Below are positions 9,491 to 21,602 of a DNA stretch of 64,000 nucleotides, one piece after another. The DNA lies in assembly GCA_021495925.1 (NCBI GenBank), contig JAKEKT010000096.1:62001-126000 (forward strand). Direction: 5' to 3'. Each line of letters starts with the position of its first letter. The first letter of the stretch is position 1. Source of the DNA: Diplodia intermedia. Its lineage: Eukaryota > Ascomycota > Dothideomycetes > Botryosphaeriales > Botryosphaeriaceae. The position numbers were made by a program, and so were the translations under genes. The notes beneath the pieces were generated by a model. It was not told the origin of the DNA. It ran no database searches and worked only from the letters and a program-made list of their open reading frames with translations.

Positions 9491-12400
9491 ATGTTCGCCC
9501 GCTGCGACAGCCCAGTATGGCGCGGCGATGATTTTACCGCGTGCTTCGAGCAGGAGTGCGTGAGCCCTTGGTCTGCTGCCGATTTGCGCTAACGTCCGCT
9601 CCAGCTATCTGCAAACGCTCCTCCCATTGATAATATGTGGCCTGTCTCTCTTGTACCTCTCTCTGCAACTCTACCGCGCATGGCAGCAATCCAAGTACTA
9701 CACGGCATACCACTCGCTGGACTCGTGGCGCAATGTCTGGTCCTTCCGCCCCGTCCAGCACAGCCTCGGCACGAACCCTTTCCAACAGGACAGCGATTCG
9801 GACACTGAAGACGAGCTCGAGCGGAATGCGGGCCTCGCCCTGGTTCCAACCCGGACCAACGACTCTTTCGTAGAGCTGGACAGACCGAAGGGTGAAGTGC
9901 TCCTGGTTGTGGTCGAGGAACTGGCAGTGATCGGCGAATTGGCGATACATGTGGCGGCTCTGGTTGAAGGCAAGGGAACGCTTGTGTCGAGGGTTTCTGG
10001 AGTTGCGGTCTGGGCATACATAGCGACCCTGGCCTCTGCGAGACTGCTCGTCTCCAATACGAACCAGCTATCCTTGCCCCGGCTCTGGTTCCATACCGCC
10101 TCCATCTACTGCTTCCTCTGGCTCTTCGAGATCCTCCTCTTCCGCTCAGCCATCATCCACCCAAAGTCCCGGCTCGCCCAAAACCTCACCATTGCGGACT
10201 TTGCTCTCACCACATTGCTGGCCGTCATTGCTCTGACCTCGCGCAAGGGCAATGGTCCGGTGGAGCTGGAATATGAAGGCCACATCAACCCTTCCAAGGA
10301 GCAGACCGCCAGTGTCCTGTCTCTCGCCACTTTTGGATGGGTTGACGGAATTGTGTGGCAGGGATACAAGAAGACATTCGAGATGGCCGATGTCTGGAAC
10401 CTGGCTCCGAAGGACAAGGCCAATGCCATCATTGCGCAATACAGACAGTTCAAGAAGACCCAGGCGCTGTCGTGGCATCTGCTGCGTTACTTCCGCTCTG
10501 AGCTCTTGATCCAAGGAGCGTGGGCAGCTTGCTCCGGCTTTTTCCTTTTCGTTCCCACAATACTCCTCAAGCTCATTCTAGAGTACGTTGAGGACCCTGC
10601 GTCGACGCCTCGCAATGCTGCTTGGTTCTTTGTCATTCTGCTTTTCCTATCTGGCGTTACCTCTGCTCTCGCCGACGGTCAGGCCCTCTGGATTGGACGC
10701 AAGATTTGTATCAGGCTTCGAGCTATCATCATTGGAGAAATCTATGCCAAGGCTCTAAAGCGCAGGGCGGCCTCTAGTGGAGACAAGGTTCTGGGTGAGA
10801 AAAAGCCGGAGTGGTCGGAGACGAAGCGGGACCGCTTCAAGAGGGTTATGTCTTTCCGTCGCAAGAAGGCCAGACCGGAGGCATCCAGGATTACGAACTC
10901 GGCGGTCACGAATACGGCGGACACGCAGGTCAGCTCTGGAGCCATCATCAACTTGATGGCAGTGGACTCTTTCAAGGTTGCTGAAATATCCGCCTATCTT
11001 CATTTCCTATGGGCCAGCACTCCCGTCCAAGTGGTAGTGTCAGTCGTGCTCCTGTACCGCATCCTGGGTCTTAGCTCTGTTGCCGGAATTGGCATGATGA
11101 TATTCCTTCTCCCCATCAACATGCTCATTTCCAAACGCTTTGCCGCCATCCAGAAGCAGATCCTTGCAGCCACCGATGTCCGCATTCACACCACCAATGA
11201 GATCCTTACCAACATTCGGATCATCAAGTACTTCGCGTGGGAACAACGCTTCATGGCACAAGTCAGCGAAAAGCGTACTGCCGAACTTGCCAACCTCCGT
11301 CGCAGGTATCAATGGTGGGCCGCTGCGGCAACTGTTTGGTCCGGAGCTCCAATCATCATCACCTTCCTCTCGTTCTTCTTCTATACAATCATCGAGAAGA
11401 AGGATTTGGTACCATCTGTCGCCTTCACTGCGCTCTCACTGTTCCAACTTCTCCGCATTCCGCTTGACCAGCTTGCGGACATGGTCGCCCACGTCCAGGA
11501 ATCCAAGGTGTCGGTCGATCGTATTGAGGAGTACCTGAACGAGCCTGAGACGGATAAGTACAAGCAGCTTAAGAGCGAGGAGTTTGATGAGAACGACGAG
11601 CCCCTCATTGGTTTCGATCACGGTACCTTCAGCTGGGGTAATGGAGAATCCGAGGGCGGTGGGTTGGACGATGCATTCAAGATGCTGGACATGGACGTAC
11701 GTTTCCCTGTTGGGCAGCTTAGCGTCATTGTTGGCTCCACTGGATGCGGCAAGACATCTCTGCTCATGGCTCTTTTGGGTGAGATGACGCTTATCCAAGG
11801 CAAGGTCTACCTTCCTGGTGGACGCTGCCGCGAGGATCTGTCTCCCGACCCAGATACTGGTCTTACCGAAAGCGTCGCCTACTGCGCGCAGCAGGCCTGG
11901 TTGATGAACGGTACTATCAAGGACAACATCATTTTCAACAGCCCGTTCGACCCCAGGCGTTACAAGGATGTCATTGTAGCTTGCTCGCTGCAGAGGGATC
12001 TTGAAATCCTTGACGGGGGTGATCAAACCCTGGTTGGCGAGAAGGGCGTCACGCTCTCTGGTGGCCAGAAGCAGCGCATTTCTCTTGCCCGGGCACTGTA
12101 CAGCAAAGCTCGACACGTTCTGCTGGACGACGTTCTTAGCGCGGTTGACTCGCACACTGCCAAGTGGATTTTCGACCAGGCGCTTCTAGGCCCTCTCATG
12201 TATAACAGGACTTGCATTCTGGTCACGCACAACGTCCAGCTTTGCCTGCCCCACTCGGAATTCGCAGTTCTCCTCGACAACGGAAGGATCGCCGTTCAAG
12301 GCACGCCTAATGATCTCATCGACTCTGGAAAGCTCAGCGAAGACCTCTCGAAGTCTCGCCCTGTTTCTCGCGCCCCGTCCCGGGTGGCTTCACGTGTCCC

Positions 12401-14757
12401 CTCCGACGTTGGCGGTGAAGAGGCTATTGGGGAGAACGGACATGCAAATGGAAGTGCCAACGGCCATGTCGGCGGGGTCAAGGATGGCAAGCAGGCAGAA
12501 TCCCAAGAAGAGACCAAGGCAGTGGGAGGAGTCAAGATTGGAATTATCCTCATGTACCTCAAGTCCATGGGCCGTTGGTGGTACTGGGTTGCCGCCTTTG
12601 TTGCTTTCGCTGCCCAGCAGCTTGCCTCCGTTGGGACCAATATCTGGATTCGCCAGTGGGCCAATGCATACAACAAGCAGGTCAGCATCTTCGGCGCCCA
12701 GAAGCAGACCAGTCATATCACACACACCAATGTCGTTACTGGTCTTGGCTCATGCTTGACTAGCGGAAGCTGTGTTTGGCCTCTTCCCTGGTTCTCTTCT
12801 CCGCAAGCAGACCACAGCAACTTCCACGATGACCTCCAGGTGTCCATCGTCTCAAACAACAACTCGAGTGTCGACGCTGGGTACTATCTAGCTATCTACG
12901 CGATCCTCGGAGTGGTTTTTATGATCATCACACTCAGCAGGGAAGCTGTTTTGTTCTGGGGTTCCCTTGGCGCATCCAGGAGAATCCACCAACGCCTCGT
13001 CGAAGCGGTCATGCACGCCAAGTTCCGTTTCTTCGACTCGACGCCTCTCGGCCAGCTCATGAACCGCTTTTCCAAGGATATCGAATCCATCGACCAAGAA
13101 ATTGCCCCTGTCGCGATTGGTGTTGTCCACTGTTTGGCTTCCATCATAACGGTTGTCGTCCTCATCTCCGTCCTTATTCCGCAGTTCTTGATTGCTGCTA
13201 TCTTCATCAGCGTGCTGTTCTTCCTGATTGGCATGTTCTACATCAACGCCTCTCGCGACCTGAAGCGTTTGGAGTCCGTGCAACGCAGCCCACTGTACCA
13301 GCAGTTTGGAGAGACTTTATCTGGCATGACAACCATCCGGGCATACGGTGACGAACGTCGTTTTATCCGCGAGAACCTCAACCGTGTCAACACCCACAAC
13401 CGGCCCTTCATCTACTTGTGGGCAGCGAACAGATGGCTTGCATTCCGCGTTGATGTGGTGGGCTCCATGGTCTCATTTTTCTCCGGTGTTTTCGTCGTCC
13501 TCAGCATCGGCAAGTTGGATGCTGGCAGCGCCGGACTGGCAATGACCTATGCAGTCACCTTTACTGACAATGTGCTCTGGTTCGTGCGTCTTTATGCCGC
13601 CAATGAGCAGAACATGAACTCCGTCGAGCGAATCAAGGAGTACCTTGATGTCGAGCAGGAGGCGCCCCCGATCGTTGAGGACAACCGACCGCCCGCCAAC
13701 TGGCCAAGCCGAGGATCAGTTGAATTCATCGGCTACAGCACGCGATACCGCAAAGACTTCGATTACGTCCTCAAGGGAATTACGTTCAAGATCTCGCCCG
13801 GAGAAAAGGTCGGCGTCGTGGGCCGGACAGGTGCGGGCAAGAGCTCTCTTGCGCTCGCACTATTCCGCGCGTTGGAAGCAGAGGAGGGCAAGATTCTGGT
13901 TGACGATGTCGATATTGGCATGATCGGATTGCAGGATCTGCGGGAGAACATTGTTATGGTTCCGCAAGGTAGGATTTCTCCGCGTTCCCCGCAACGAATT
14001 CCGCAACAACGAAACTAACAAGCCGCCAGATCCGACATTGTTCAGCGGAACAATCCGTAGCAACCTCGATCCCTTCGGCCTGTTCACCGACGAGGAGATC
14101 TTCACGGCGCTTCGTCGCGTCCAACTCGTCGGATCCGCAGCACCCTCCACGCAGACGACTAGACCGCCATCGCCGGTCGGTTCGTCCAACGGTGTCAGAT
14201 CCAAGAAGAACGGGCCGAACGACAAGAAAGATCAGTTGAGAACAGCGGTCGCCGCAGTCAAGAGCGCCGCGGCCAACGGCACCGAGGATGTCTCGACGCC
14301 GGGCACGCCCTCGTCGGAGATGCTGGAGAACAAGAACATCTTCCGCAACCTCGACTCGACCGTGTCGGAGTCGGGCAGCAACTTGTCGCAGGGACAGCGG
14401 CAGCTGCTGTGCCTGGCGCGGGCGCTGCTCAAGGCGCCCAAGGTGCTGCTGATGGACGAGGCGACGGCGTCGATCGACTACGCCACCGACAGCAAGATCC
14501 AGGAGACGATCCGCGAGATCCGCAACACGACCATCACGATTGCCCATCGGCTGCAGACGATTGTCGACTACGACAAGGTGCTGGTGCTGGACAAAGGCGA
14601 GGTGATTGAGTTTGGCGACCCGTGGGAGCTGATGCAGCAGAAGAAGGGCATCTTCCGCGGCATGTGCGAGACGAGCGGCGATTTGGACGTGCTGGAGCGC
14701 GAGGCGAAGAAGGCGAGTGAGGGCAGGAGGCTGGTTGATGGGCAGAGTGGCCAATGA
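9491..14757 (+). CDS. ABCC-family full ABC transporter with TMD0, Ybt1/Bpt1-like
   Basis: Model: join(9491..9555, 9605..13968, 14030..14757), 1,718 aa. The first donor is taken as GTGCGT at 9556, because the nearby GTGAGC at 9560 would put exon 2 out of frame. Architecture: an N-terminal hydrophobic TMD0, then TMD1. NBD1 has Walker A GSTGCGKTS near residue 735, signature LSGGQKQR near 838 and Walker B HVLLDDVLSAVD near 859. TMD2 follows, then NBD2 with Walker A GRTGAGKSS near 1427, LSQGQRQ near 1593 and LLMDEATASID near 1613. NBD1 has Asp where the catalytic Glu is expected, the usual ABCC asymmetry. NBD2 carries an insertion of about 70 residues, Ser/Lys/Ala-rich, before its signature. By family it should export conjugates or bile-acid-like anions, probably at the vacuole; the substrate is unknown. 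Confidence 0.93.
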
Positions 14758-15895
14758 GGGGATGGGATGATGGCTTGATACGTGAATACGATTGTCGAAT
14801 GGAAAAGGGGAGGGTCTGTACAAACAAGTATAGAAGCGGGGAGGCGATGACAGTAAGATATGAGGAAGTTGTCGACGAAGGAGAATTGGGTTATTGCTAT
14901 TCGGACGAAGGAACGATCACGGTTCTCCTCAAGGGGCGAACAGGGTAAGAAAGAATGGAAAAGGAAAAAAATCTCCAAGAGATAGGATCATCCAGCGGGA
15001 AAAAGGGGGAACATCACCGGTGCTCATTCGTATTAGAGAAAGCAATTGGTGTTATTCCGAGCATTGATTTATGGTGGTTTTCTGCTTTTTTTTGAGCATG
15101 GCTTGGATCCTGTTTCACGCATCCCGTTTTCGTGTTTCGTTGGGCTCTCTCTGTTATCATTCTATTTTCTACCTCTTCGGTGTGTATACGTATTTCTAGT
15201 ATTTCCCGTTTTCTTTTTTCTGTTTCTAATCGTTGTCAATACAATTACTTTTTTTCTAGTATTCGATCCCTGGTCGTCTCGCTCTCGGCGTGGACGCTTT
15301 ATTCCTTCTTCCTTGCTCGGGATCTTGTTTGTTCCTTTTGAGTTGTTGGGTGAGGCCCATATGAGTGAATGAATGAATGAATGCATGGAAGGTGGAAGCT
15401 CGATTCTATTTGCTTTGCCTCAAAGAGAAGCTAATGACTATACATAAAGATGTGCTTGAGTGTACAGTATAGAGTCGGGCGGTAAGGAATCGGAATAGAG
15501 TGACGGTGACACTGCATTCGGTGTCGGAAAAAGGAACAAACATGATGCGGATGTCGAAGGATCAGCTGTTTTGTCCAAATGAAGGCCAGTAGTCATGATC
15601 AAGTGCCCATTCGACCTCCGGAGAAGTTATTTCAGTGTCGTCTCTGGTGTCGAACACTTCATCGTCCACAAGGTAGTTATTGCTACTTGACGCGTCCAGC
15701 CTTATCTTTTAGGTAGCCTCAATCACTGAAAGCGAGGAGTCTCCCGCTTTTCTGTCCACCGCCAATACCATTAACACACTTGAGCGTTATCCACAAAAGT
15801 TGAGCCTTACCGTACAAGAAGGAAGACAGCAACTAAACCCCCTCCTCATCCACGCACACACACACACACACACTTCTTCTCATCTCAAAACACCA
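14758..15895. other. Convergent 3' flanks of ABC transporter and HD gene, with T-rich tracts and a CA repeat
   Basis: The ABC gene (+) and the HD gene (-) converge here. Plus-strand T-rich tracts (15060..15300) suit the ABC 3' UTR or terminator region. A (CA)n microsatellite lies at about 15853..15873, just beyond the HD stop codon. A short acidic minus-strand open frame (15562..15708) is discussed under findings. No complete gene is recognised. Confidence 0.5.
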
Positions 15896-16843
15896 TTATT
15901 CCCTCGCATCCAACGCCGGCGTAAACTTGAGCAACATCTCGGCCGTCCGGTGGCCCTCGCGCGAGTAGCCGTCGACGAACAGCTCGCCCCACTCACCCAC
16001 CGTGTTGTCGTAGGTCGTCGCGGGCTTGGTGCGGCACAGGCCGCACATGATGTCCTTCAGCTCGCCCAGCAGGCCCAGCCGCGGGTAGGCGCGCACGACG
16101 GCGTCGTAGTCGGCCCACGTGAGCATGTCGGGCGGGAGGGTGTTGGCGGGGCCTTGGAAGTCGGCCCAGCTGTTTTATCGGTGGTTTGGCTTCTGGTTAG
16201 TGGGTTGGTTGGTCCGCGTGAGATGTGGAGGTTGGTTGGAGAAGGGGAGGGGGAAAGAGAGAGAAAAGAAAACATACATCCCATACGCCACCACCGCGAC
16301 GACCGGTTCCTTGCAGAAGGCGATACTGCCAGTCGTATGCAAAGCGCACGCATCCCAAACCTGCTGCGTCTTGCGGCCCTTGTACCCGCGTACATCGTCA
16401 TCATCCCCTCCGCCTCCGCCTCCGCCAGCATCATCATCAGCCACCAACACCCCATTCCCCTCCTCACCACCACCACCGCCACCATCCCACCCCGCCGGCG
16501 CCTCCTCCCGCAGAAACCTCACCGCCGCGTCCGCCCCGTCCACCTCGAACCTCCGCCCCCCGCTCACGCACGCGCCCGTCGGGTCCCAGCCGAGGTCGTG
16601 CAGGAGGCACGCGACGGCGACCACCTCGCGGTCGACGGGCCGGCGCCGGAGCGTCGGGTGCGCGCGGCCGACGAGCGTGGCGAGGAGCCAGGAGCGCACG
16701 GCGTGGTTGAAGGCGAAGGGGGCCGAGTGGGCGCGCGCGTGCTGCAGCGCGGCCTCGACGAGCGGGGTGCGCGGGAGGAGGGCGGTCAGGTGGGAGAGGG
16801 CCGGGGGGAGGGCCGGGAAGAGTGCGGGGGCGGTGGAGGACAT
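15896..16843 (-). CDS. HD-domain metal-dependent hydrolase, cyanamide hydratase-like
   Basis: Model: complement(join(15896..16169, 16278..16843)), 279 aa. The 108-nt intron (GTATGT...AACAG, branch CACTAAC) joins 'AYGI' to 'WADFQGP'. The HD-superfamily metal ligands are visible: H47 in 'FNHAVRSW', H82-D83 in 'LLHDLGWDP', and a later His in 'DACALHTTGSIAF'. Together with 'HAVRSWLL' and 'ADFQGP' this matches the fungal cyanamide hydratase / urea hydro-lyase-type group, which hydrates nitriles or cyanamide to ureas. The true substrate cannot be told from sequence. A Gly/Asp-rich low-complexity insertion (about residues 115-150) separates the two metal-binding halves. The start follows the first Met that leaves a family-like N-terminus; an in-frame Met 43 codons upstream exists but reads poorly. 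Confidence 0.82.
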
Positions 16844-18057
16844 TGTGGGTGTTTTTCGTGTTTGAGATGGGGTTTGATCGGAAGTGGTGTTAATTGCTTG
16901 GTATGGATGTCTTCTGGGTTGCGGTTGGCAGGCAGCGATTATGATGTATTTGATGGCCCGAGAGGAACTCACTTTGATTTATTGCTGCTGTCGCTGGTGG
17001 TCGGTTGCGTTTGGACGTGCAGTTGAAGTGAGGGTTGAGCTCGCTTTTTGTGCTCCCCGCTGCGATGCGGGGAATATCCATGATCCCTGTAAGAGTGCAG
17101 TTGACAATTGCCCGTTCCAGTATGGTCGCCCGAGATAGTCACATTAGCTTGAAATGAACTTGATATTCGATGAAGAAGTGCCCGTCCAATTCTGCAGATG
17201 TGCGTACGTGGACTTTCTTGGATTTGGAATTTCTCGTTGCTTCCTCATTGGGATGTTGCTAGATGGCCAAGTGTAGGGAAGAGTAATCAAAAGATTGGAT
17301 TTGTAATCGATCGAGCAACCTGCAAAGCATCTTCTACACCGTCGATCAGTGTGGCTCCGTTATTTCTCTTTTTGGAATCTGCTGAGGCCCTAGGTCTCAG
17401 CAAAGTGTGACGGCTTCTCGAGGTCACTTCGAGATCCTCAGCCTTATGCTCGAATTGACGTTGTTTTATGAAAATACGCAACACTCCCTGTTTTTCTCCA
17501 AAGAGTACACTCATCCGTCTAAATAATGACAGTGTTCCTCGTGCCTGGTGTGGCACATTAGCCTCGCGGCATGATAGTCTTCGAAAAGGCCCCGCCTCTT
17601 GTTCCAAGTCATCTATTCTACGCCGGCAAAAGACTAGAAATAGAGCCTCAGCCTATGTATAGCCCCAGGAGACAATCTGCCAGGAAAGTCCAACAAACGT
17701 CATTTTCCACCCCAATTGCTGATCCAAAGAAGCATCCTACTACACCAATGAAGCAGACCTGGGTATGACGCAGATGTCTCAGTCGCAAAAACAGGGGAAG
17801 CCAAAACGAATTAAGAGCGTTGTAGCGATGTAATAATGGAAGGCATTAGACCGGCCAGACTGCTGCCATGACCTTTGCGTATTCGTAGACCCTTGGCCAC
17901 ACGCAAAGTTCCTCCGCTGCAGCCTTCGGTAATCGGCTATCACAAATTCCACCCCAAAAAAAAAACAAATGCGGAAACGTCCAAATCGTGTCGGATGAGG
18001 TGATATGTGAGGTGAGGATGGTGGGCCGAAAGTATTGACATGTGAAAAAGGGACCAT
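16844..18057. other. Intergenic: HD gene promoter and acyltransferase 3' flank
   Basis: This 1.2 kb between two minus-strand genes is nearer 50% GC than the coding parts. A 106-codon minus-strand frame (17287..17607) has no recognisable motif. I treat it as unsupported. Confidence 0.45.
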
Positions 18058-19536
18058 CTACGCACCGCCAGCGACTGATTTCATTAGTCTCAGCGTCTTA
18101 ATTACGACGTTCCCCACCAGCACCAAAGCAGCCCCGGGAATGAAAATTTGCAGAAACTCGACCGGGCTCTTCGGTCGGACCTCGGTCTCGATGTAGCCTC
18201 TGCCTTCGGCAATAGTCTTGTCCTTATCGAGCATCGGCATGCCATTGAGACGTCTGCCTGGAACTTCATAACGTATGCCCTCGGGATCGGAAGGAAACCG
18301 GCCTGTCTCGAGGTACGTTTCGAGAAGGTCGTCCTTTTCGCGCCAACGCTGAAGGATCCATTGCTCGAATTCGGGCTGCGACGATATCGGGATGTCCTTG
18401 ACAGCAAAGCGGCGCCAGTGGAGGTTGACCGACCGCGGGGGCCGGCCCTCGAAGTAGGTGGATTTCAACGTAAAAAGGTCTTGGCCGAATCGGCCCCGGC
18501 TGTTGCTTGTTAGGCATAATTTCCGAGGCAAGTATATCGAGACTTACGGAACGCCCTCGTATGCCATAGTGCAGTCATAAACCCACTCGGTAGTCTCCTT
18601 CAATTCCTGCAAGCAGAAAAACATGCCGGTACTTCTTGGCAAAAGCGCATGTCTCAGGTCGCTCTGGCCGCTCTTCTTAGCCCAGCGCTCGCTCGATTCG
18701 CGGCCATTCGAGGACAGATTGGTGCCTTCGGGGAAGATGAGGAGCCACATTGGATCCAGATCGTGCTCGCCTGACATGGGGCCCTTGTGGCGAGTGTTGA
18801 GCTTCTGCAAGCGATGTTGGAAGCGGGGCTTGTCTGTCGCCCACTTGCGCGAGAGGAAGATGAAGCTGAAGAATTGCATGCCGTTGCCAATGATAGGGAT
18901 GTACTTGAGCGATTCCTTCAGGATGATGTACAGGTGGCCATGCATGCGCGAGGTGTAAGCAATCCACCACAAGTACAGCCAGTCAGTGTAGATCTGCGCC
19001 CTGTCAACGTTTTGTTCGCCCACATCAGCAGCATGTGGCGCACCTGATGGTTCGCAATCAAAAGTATGCGGTCGGGGAAGTCGCACTCCAAACGGCCGTC
19101 TTCGGTCTGCCTGAGCTGGCCGCGCACGCTCTCGTCGCCACTGACTCTCACAACGGTAGGCGACCACCACTGTGTCATGGTGGTGATGAGCAAGCCGAAG
19201 TGCTGCTTGGTGACGGCCATCCAGGCATAGTACCAGTCCTTGCTGCAGAAGTAGAGCGGGGCGCCGATGAGCTGGGTGACGTTGATACTGAGACCGAGTG
19301 AGGCACTATTCTCTTAGTAAAGCGGAAGAAGACGAGAAACTATCTTACCACACGCAGCTGCCCAAGAAGTACACGCCGAACAGGAACATGCGCAGAGCCT
19401 GTTTGGGCCCGCCATGCTTGACTGGGCCTGCCGGGTGTACAATCTTGCCAGTATCCGCGCCGTGTTTGTGCAGGTCCTCGGGTGGTATGGGCTGCGTGGC
19501 AGCATTATGCCGGAGCTTCAGGCCGTCGGAGTCCAT
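18058..19536 (-). CDS. PlsC-type lysophospholipid / lysophosphatidate acyltransferase
   Basis: Model: complement(join(18058..18499, 18548..18993, 19044..19305, 19349..19536)), 445 aa. The introns are 48, 50 and 43 nt. PlsC motifs are present: block I as NHQIYTDW (residues 148-155, NHx4D) and the glycerolipid-binding FPEGTNLS (from about 237). Hydrophobic segments lie near the N-terminus ('FLFGVYFLG', 'INVTQLIGAPLYF') and at the C-terminus ('IFIPGAALVLVGNVVI'), so it is an integral membrane enzyme. The NHQxYxDW form and the 'EGVPRGRFGQD' and 'EGRPPRSVNLHWRRF' blocks are typical of the eukaryotic Cst26 / lysocardiolipin-acyltransferase (LCLAT1) branch. That branch remodels acyl chains of PI or cardiolipin in the ER or mitochondria-associated membrane. 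The acceptor lipid cannot be decided here. It is divergent from the NAD kinase gene. Confidence 0.88.
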
Positions 19537-20069
19537 GGCGGCCGTGAGGTACGGAGGGAGGGGAGCGAGGCTAGGTGGTGGATGCCTTGCTCAGGCGTCG
19601 CGTGGACAGTGGCGGCGAGGCGGAGTTAAGGGCGGAGGAGCGGGATTGTGGCTGATGAGCACGCGACGGGAGGCAGCAGCTGGTGGGGGTCAGGGTCAGC
19701 GGCGGAGGAGAGGTTGCCCGGCAGCAGGCATGGCCGACGGAGGATGAGGAAGAAGAGAAGGGCCGAGACGAAGGCGTCCACGAATGCGGTGAGGCGCGCC
19801 CGGCAAGTTGCGAGGGTCCAGCAAACGGCGTGTGGGACGCGGATGTGCGGTTCGTCGAGCATCGCGGAGCGCGGAGGAGCATGGGCCACCTTTGACATCA
19901 GCGAGCCTCCATCGACTTCTCTCCGCTCACCACCACCACCACCCCCCCTGCTGCCATCCGCGTCACCATGCGATAACCGTCCCCTACGGCTTCCCCCGTG
20001 CGAGCATGAACCGCCCCTGACCCCGCGCAGCTGCTCTCCTGCCCCGAGTCACCCCTCACAACATCCACA
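19537..20069. promoter_or_regulatory. 533-bp divergent promoter region (acyltransferase / NAD kinase)
   Basis: This region separates the two outward-facing start codons. The right part (about 19910..20069), sense for the NAD kinase, is strongly pyrimidine-rich with CACC and CCCC tracts, a common feature of fungal transcription start regions. No specific binding site was identified. Confidence 0.5.
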
Positions 20070-21602
20070 ATGCCGCCGCGACTCCCGCTGCGCTTGCGCT
20101 TTGCGCCGCCGCGAAGGGCCTTCTCGTGCGCCGCCCGTTGCCACCAAGTCAGCGAGCTGCCGCAAGCTGCTGCACTGCCCGAGCGCAATCCTCCCGTATA
20201 CCAAGGTGAGCAGCGATAGGCGTTAGACGCACATGGTGAGCTCAACATTCTTACCCTGCCTTCCAATCTCTCCCCTCCCCGATTGCGGTCCCAGAAACCA
20301 GGGCTCTGAGGCTGACTGCATCCAGCAACGCGCCAGAATGACCTCCTCGGCCTCCATTGGCACTCTCCCCTGCGCACCGTGCTGCTCATGAAGAAGGAAG
20401 ACGCGCCCCATGTCACTGAGTCACTCGTTGAACTCGCCTATCACATTCAAACAACATATCCCGACGTGAACCTGCTGTTCGAGCCCAACGTCGCGCGTGC
20501 GGTCCATGACAGACTCCCATCTCCTGTCTATGCCCTGCCGCTCCAAAAACGCGAAGCGGAGAAGGTGCTCCATGACAACGTCGATCTCATAACAACCTTG
20601 GGCGGCGATGGAACAATCCTCCACGCTGCAAGTCTCTATGCGAATGCCCGACAAGTTCCGCCCATTCTCGCTTTCAGCATGGGAACGCTTGGCTTCTTGG
20701 GGGAGTGGAAGTTTGCCGAGTATAAACGCGCCTTCAGAGATGTCTACATGTCTGGTGCCAGCGCGGCCGCGGAGCAGACGCTTGGCCCACCCTCCACCAT
20801 GGGGGCTGAGGATATCATTCGCGTCGCTGACGATCCGTGGGCATCTCTTCGAGGCAAGTTCATGGGCACAAATCGGCACGCCCGCATCCTTCTCCGTCAT
20901 CGTCTCAAAGTTTCAGTGCACACTCCTGCAAGAGTCACGTCCCCAGCATCTTCTTCTTCTGCATCTAGCCCCACACATAGAAAGCCCCTCTTAACGGGCA
21001 AGCACCCATCTCTAGCAACAGCTCAGACCCTCGCTCGCGGCAACACCAAACTACCCCCATCACCGCTCTATGCCCTCAACGAGATAATCCTACACCGCGG
21101 CCGCAACCCGCACCTGACAGTGATCGGCATCACCGTCAACGGCCGGCACCTGACGGACGCCATCGCGGACGGGCTTATCGTCGCCAGCCCCACGGGCAGC
21201 ACAGCATACTCCTTATCCTCGGGCGGATGCATCGTGCACCCGCTCGTACCATCTCTCATCCTCACGCCCATCTCGCCCCGTAGCCTCTCGTTCCGGCCAC
21301 TCGTCCTCCCCGCCAACGCCGAGGTCACACTGCGCGTCGCTGAGAGCAACCGCTCCGACGGTGTCGACGTCAGCATCGACGGGATGCGTCTCGAGGAGCC
21401 GCTCGGCCGCGGCGGCGAGGTGCGCATCACCGGCGAGGACGTCGGGCTGCGCGCGTTGGGCAGGGGCGAGAAGGGGGCTTTGTTTGGTGGCGTGCCGAGC
21501 ATCGTGAGAGGCACGAATGGTGTGCCTAGAGGGGAGGATCACTGGGTGGGTGGACTGAACGGCCTGCTGAAATTCAACTATCCGTTTGGGGAGGAGGTGT
21601 GA
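20070..21602 (+). CDS. POS5: NAD(H) kinase, mitochondrial (Pos5-like)
   Basis: Model: join(20070..20205, 20326..21602), 470 aa. The first exon encodes a basic, Arg/Pro-rich presequence (MPPRLPLRLRFAPPRRAF) typical of mitochondrial import, so a Pos5-type role is favoured over cytosolic NAD kinases. It would phosphorylate NAD(H) to NADP(H) using ATP and support antioxidant and Fe-S metabolism. Motifs: GGDGTILHAAS (GGDG at about residues 138-141), 'FSMGTLGFL', the NE motif 'ALNEIILHRG', and 'GLIVASPTGSTAYSLSSGG'. A Ser/Pro/Thr-rich insertion ('PASSSSASSPTHRKP') separates the ATP/NAD core halves. The 120-nt intron after the presequence has standard GTGAGC...CCAG ends. Confidence 0.92.
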
